From the NCBI GenBank assembly GCA_036297385.1, contig JAXJLD010000128.1, positions 1-6,781 on the forward strand: a DNA stretch of 6,781 nt, in the 5' to 3' direction. The position numbers and the translations under genes are program-made. Positions 5,499-6,781 of the stretch are shown here, one piece after another (position 1 is the stretch's first letter; every line of letters begins with the position of its first letter). Source of the DNA: Ventricola sp036297385. Its GTDB lineage: Bacteria; Bacillota; Clostridia; Christensenellales; Aristaeellaceae. The notes under the pieces were generated by a model. That model was not told where the DNA came from. It ran no database searches and saw nothing but the letters and a program-made list of their open reading frames with translations.

Positions 5499-6623
5499 TT
5501 ACAGCACGATGTCGCCGGGGTTGTAGCCGTGCGGCAGCGGCTCTTCTTCGAGGAAGCGGAAGCTGTCATCGCACAGAATGGGCAGGAACGCCGCATAGGG
5601 CATGGACGGGAATTCGCAGCAGTAATCGCTTGCGCCGAAGCAGCCGCCCTCCTTGCCGCGCAGGTTCAGCCCGCGCGCAAACTTGGTGTGGTTGGAGCAG
5701 TCGTGAACCACCAGCGGCCATTTCTCATCGTCCGCCATCTTCATGAGCTTGAAGGTGATTTCCCGGCTCCAGATGGGGGAGATGTAGCCTAGGCGCGCGA
5801 TATAGAGGTTTTCGCCCGCGTAGTTGTCGAGGTTGTTGGGATTGAGGTGCAGTTCTGCACAGTTCATGAAATCCAGCCCCGTGGCGAGGATCTTGTCCTT
5901 CTTGGCCATGAATGCCTCGAAGAATTCCGGGGTCATGGGCGTTTCGATGCCGACATAGGGGATATACTGCTTGGCGATACGGATGTTCTCGATCACCTTG
6001 TCGCTGCACCCGCTTGCGCCGAGATTGAAGCGCAGCTCGTCAAGGCCTGCCTCGCCCAGCGCGCGCAGGTTCTCCTCCGTACACAGCAGGCCGTTGGTGT
6101 ACATATGCTGATGGATGCCCGCCGCATGGAACTTGGCGATCACGCCGTAGTAGACCTCGATCTCCATGAACGGCTCCAGATAGACATAGGATACGCCGGT
6201 GGGCTTATCCTGAATGGAGAGCAGCAGATCCAGATCCTTCTCGTAGAACTTGGTGCCGCCGATCTGCCACATCCCCTCGCCGATGGGCGGGATGCAGTCC
6301 AGCTCGCCGTAATTGTAGCAGAACTTGCACTGAACGTTGCACTTGTTGGTCTTGCGGATGGCGGAAAGCCCCGTGCCGGTCAGGCAGGAGCGGCAGCCCT
6401 TGGAGAACTTGCTCTCGTCGCCCACATAGTAGGTGCGTCCGCCGAGCGTCTTGAGGCCGGAAATGGCCTGCATCATCTTTTCATTGCGTGCGTCCACGGC
6501 CGCCTCGATCTGGGCGAAGGTAGCCAGCGCAATCTCCTGCTGGTGGGTGAGCAGCTCCTCGCCCTCGGGGAGAGAGGCGAAGAACGTAAACCACAGCAGC
6601 GCGTCTTTTTTGGAAATCTTCAT
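5499..6623 (-). CDS. Radical SAM protein with additional cysteines
   Basis: This 374-residue protein has the radical SAM cluster motif CNVQCKFCY (95-103), whose Cys 95, 99 and 102 bind the [4Fe-4S] cluster that splits S-adenosylmethionine. Later strand motifs are YVYLEP (146-151), MYTNGLL (174-180) and LRFNLGAS (197-204), in the usual order of the barrel. Extra cysteines lie just before the motif (CRSC, 77 and 80), just after it (110), and near the C terminus (309, 328, 335, 336, 351), enough for a second cluster or metal site. Residues 1-66 look helical and match no domain I recognise. The ATG at 6623 is chosen for AGGAGG (6638-6633) at 9 bases. It is the first visible gene of the operon. 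The class is certain; the reaction and substrate are unknown, and I could not tie it to a named family. Confidence 0.88.
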   Translation of the reverse strand: MKISKKDALLWFTFFASLPEGEELLTHQQEIALATFAQIEAAVDARNEKMMQAISGLKTLGGRTYYVGDESKFSKGCRSCLTGTGLSAIRKTNKCNVQCKFCYNYGELDCIPPIGEGMWQIGGTKFYEKDLDLLLSIQDKPTGVSYVYLEPFMEIEVYYGVIAKFHAAGIHQHMYTNGLLCTEENLRALGEAGLDELRFNLGASGCSDKVIENIRIAKQYIPYVGIETPMTPEFFEAFMAKKDKILATGLDFMNCAELHLNPNNLDNYAGENLYIARLGYISPIWSREITFKLMKMADDEKWPLVVHDCSNHTKFARGLNLRGKEGGCFGASDYCCEFPSMPYAAFLPILCDDSFRFLEEEPLPHGYNPGDIVL

Positions 6624-6781
6624 GTGAATCAGCCTCCTGAACGTGTTGGACATATCCCGGACTGTGTGCTTTGCGTGATGCGCCGATCAAAGCGCTCCGT
6701 CAGCGCGGAGCGAAGAAGGGGGGATGCGATTACGTTAGGGTGGCTGCCCTAAAACCTGCTTGGGGATTTCATCCCCAAACC
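6624..6781 (-). promoter_or_regulatory. Leader region of the minus-strand operon with three hairpins
   Basis: No gene is visible on either strand here. Read on the minus strand, three hairpins come in series: an 8 bp stem (6760-6767 with 6771-6778, loop GAA), a 6 bp stem TTAGGG/CCCTAA (6735-6740 with 6747-6752), and a 7 bp stem CGCTCCG/CGGAGCG (6693-6699 with 6706-6712). The first may be the terminator of a gene to the right, though the T run after it is weak. The AGGAGG at 6638-6633 serves the radical SAM gene. I see no convincing -35/-10 pair, and the region does not match a riboswitch I know. Confidence 0.4.

Noticed and set aside
5066..5746. A 226-codon plus-strand open frame
   Set aside because: It is antisense to the GNAT gene and the radical SAM 3' end, with shadow-like composition.
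5847..6752. A 301-codon plus-strand open frame
   Set aside because: It is antisense to the radical SAM gene and shows no motif or ribosome site.
6624..6781. Peptide precursor gene ahead of the radical SAM gene
   Set aside because: I found no short minus-strand frame with a ribosome site here. The only frame crossing it (6481-6690) overlaps the radical SAM gene out of frame.

Overview
The window looks like part of a chromosome from a Gram-positive anaerobe of the class Clostridia, probably gut-associated. The evidence is a Bacillota-like 5S rRNA 3' part, strong AGGAGG-type ribosome binding sites with GTG and TTG starts, a small Cro/C1-type regulator paired with a four-helix membrane protein, and a TM287/288-type ABC exporter pair. 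The lineage is an inference from gene types; nothing here fixes a genus.

Layout. (1) Positions 1-101 are the 3' part of a 5S rRNA gene, the end of an rRNA operon entering from the left, closed by a long hairpin terminator. (2) Positions 115-600 are a non-coding tandem array. Two full units and one truncated unit repeat the 5S terminator, a spacer, and short blocks that resemble the 5S helix IV region. The position of the helix IV tip is filled with extra nested hairpins, one in the first unit and three in the second. Each unit brings its own terminator, so three terminators stand in a row. I do not recognise this as a named element, and it is the most unusual thing in the window. (3) Positions 601-1352 are a lower-GC plus-strand operon: a promoter, a GTG-started 67-residue DNA-binding protein, and a 137-residue membrane protein overlapping it by 4 bases. 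(4) Positions 1353-1525 are a convergent intergenic stretch with the terminator of the minus-strand operon. (5) Positions 1526-6623 are a tightly packed minus-strand operon of higher GC. In transcription order it holds a radical SAM protein, a GNAT acetyltransferase, and two ABC exporter half-transporters that fit together as a heterodimer with one degenerate and one catalytic ATP site. (6) Positions 6624-6781 are the leader of that operon, with three small hairpins and no gene visible.

How the genes may work together. The regulator and membrane protein form a small self-contained module. In the minus-strand operon the ABC subunits clearly work as a pair. Whether the radical SAM enzyme and the acetyltransferase modify the exported substrate is open: the packing supports co-expression, but no substrate or precursor peptide is visible here.
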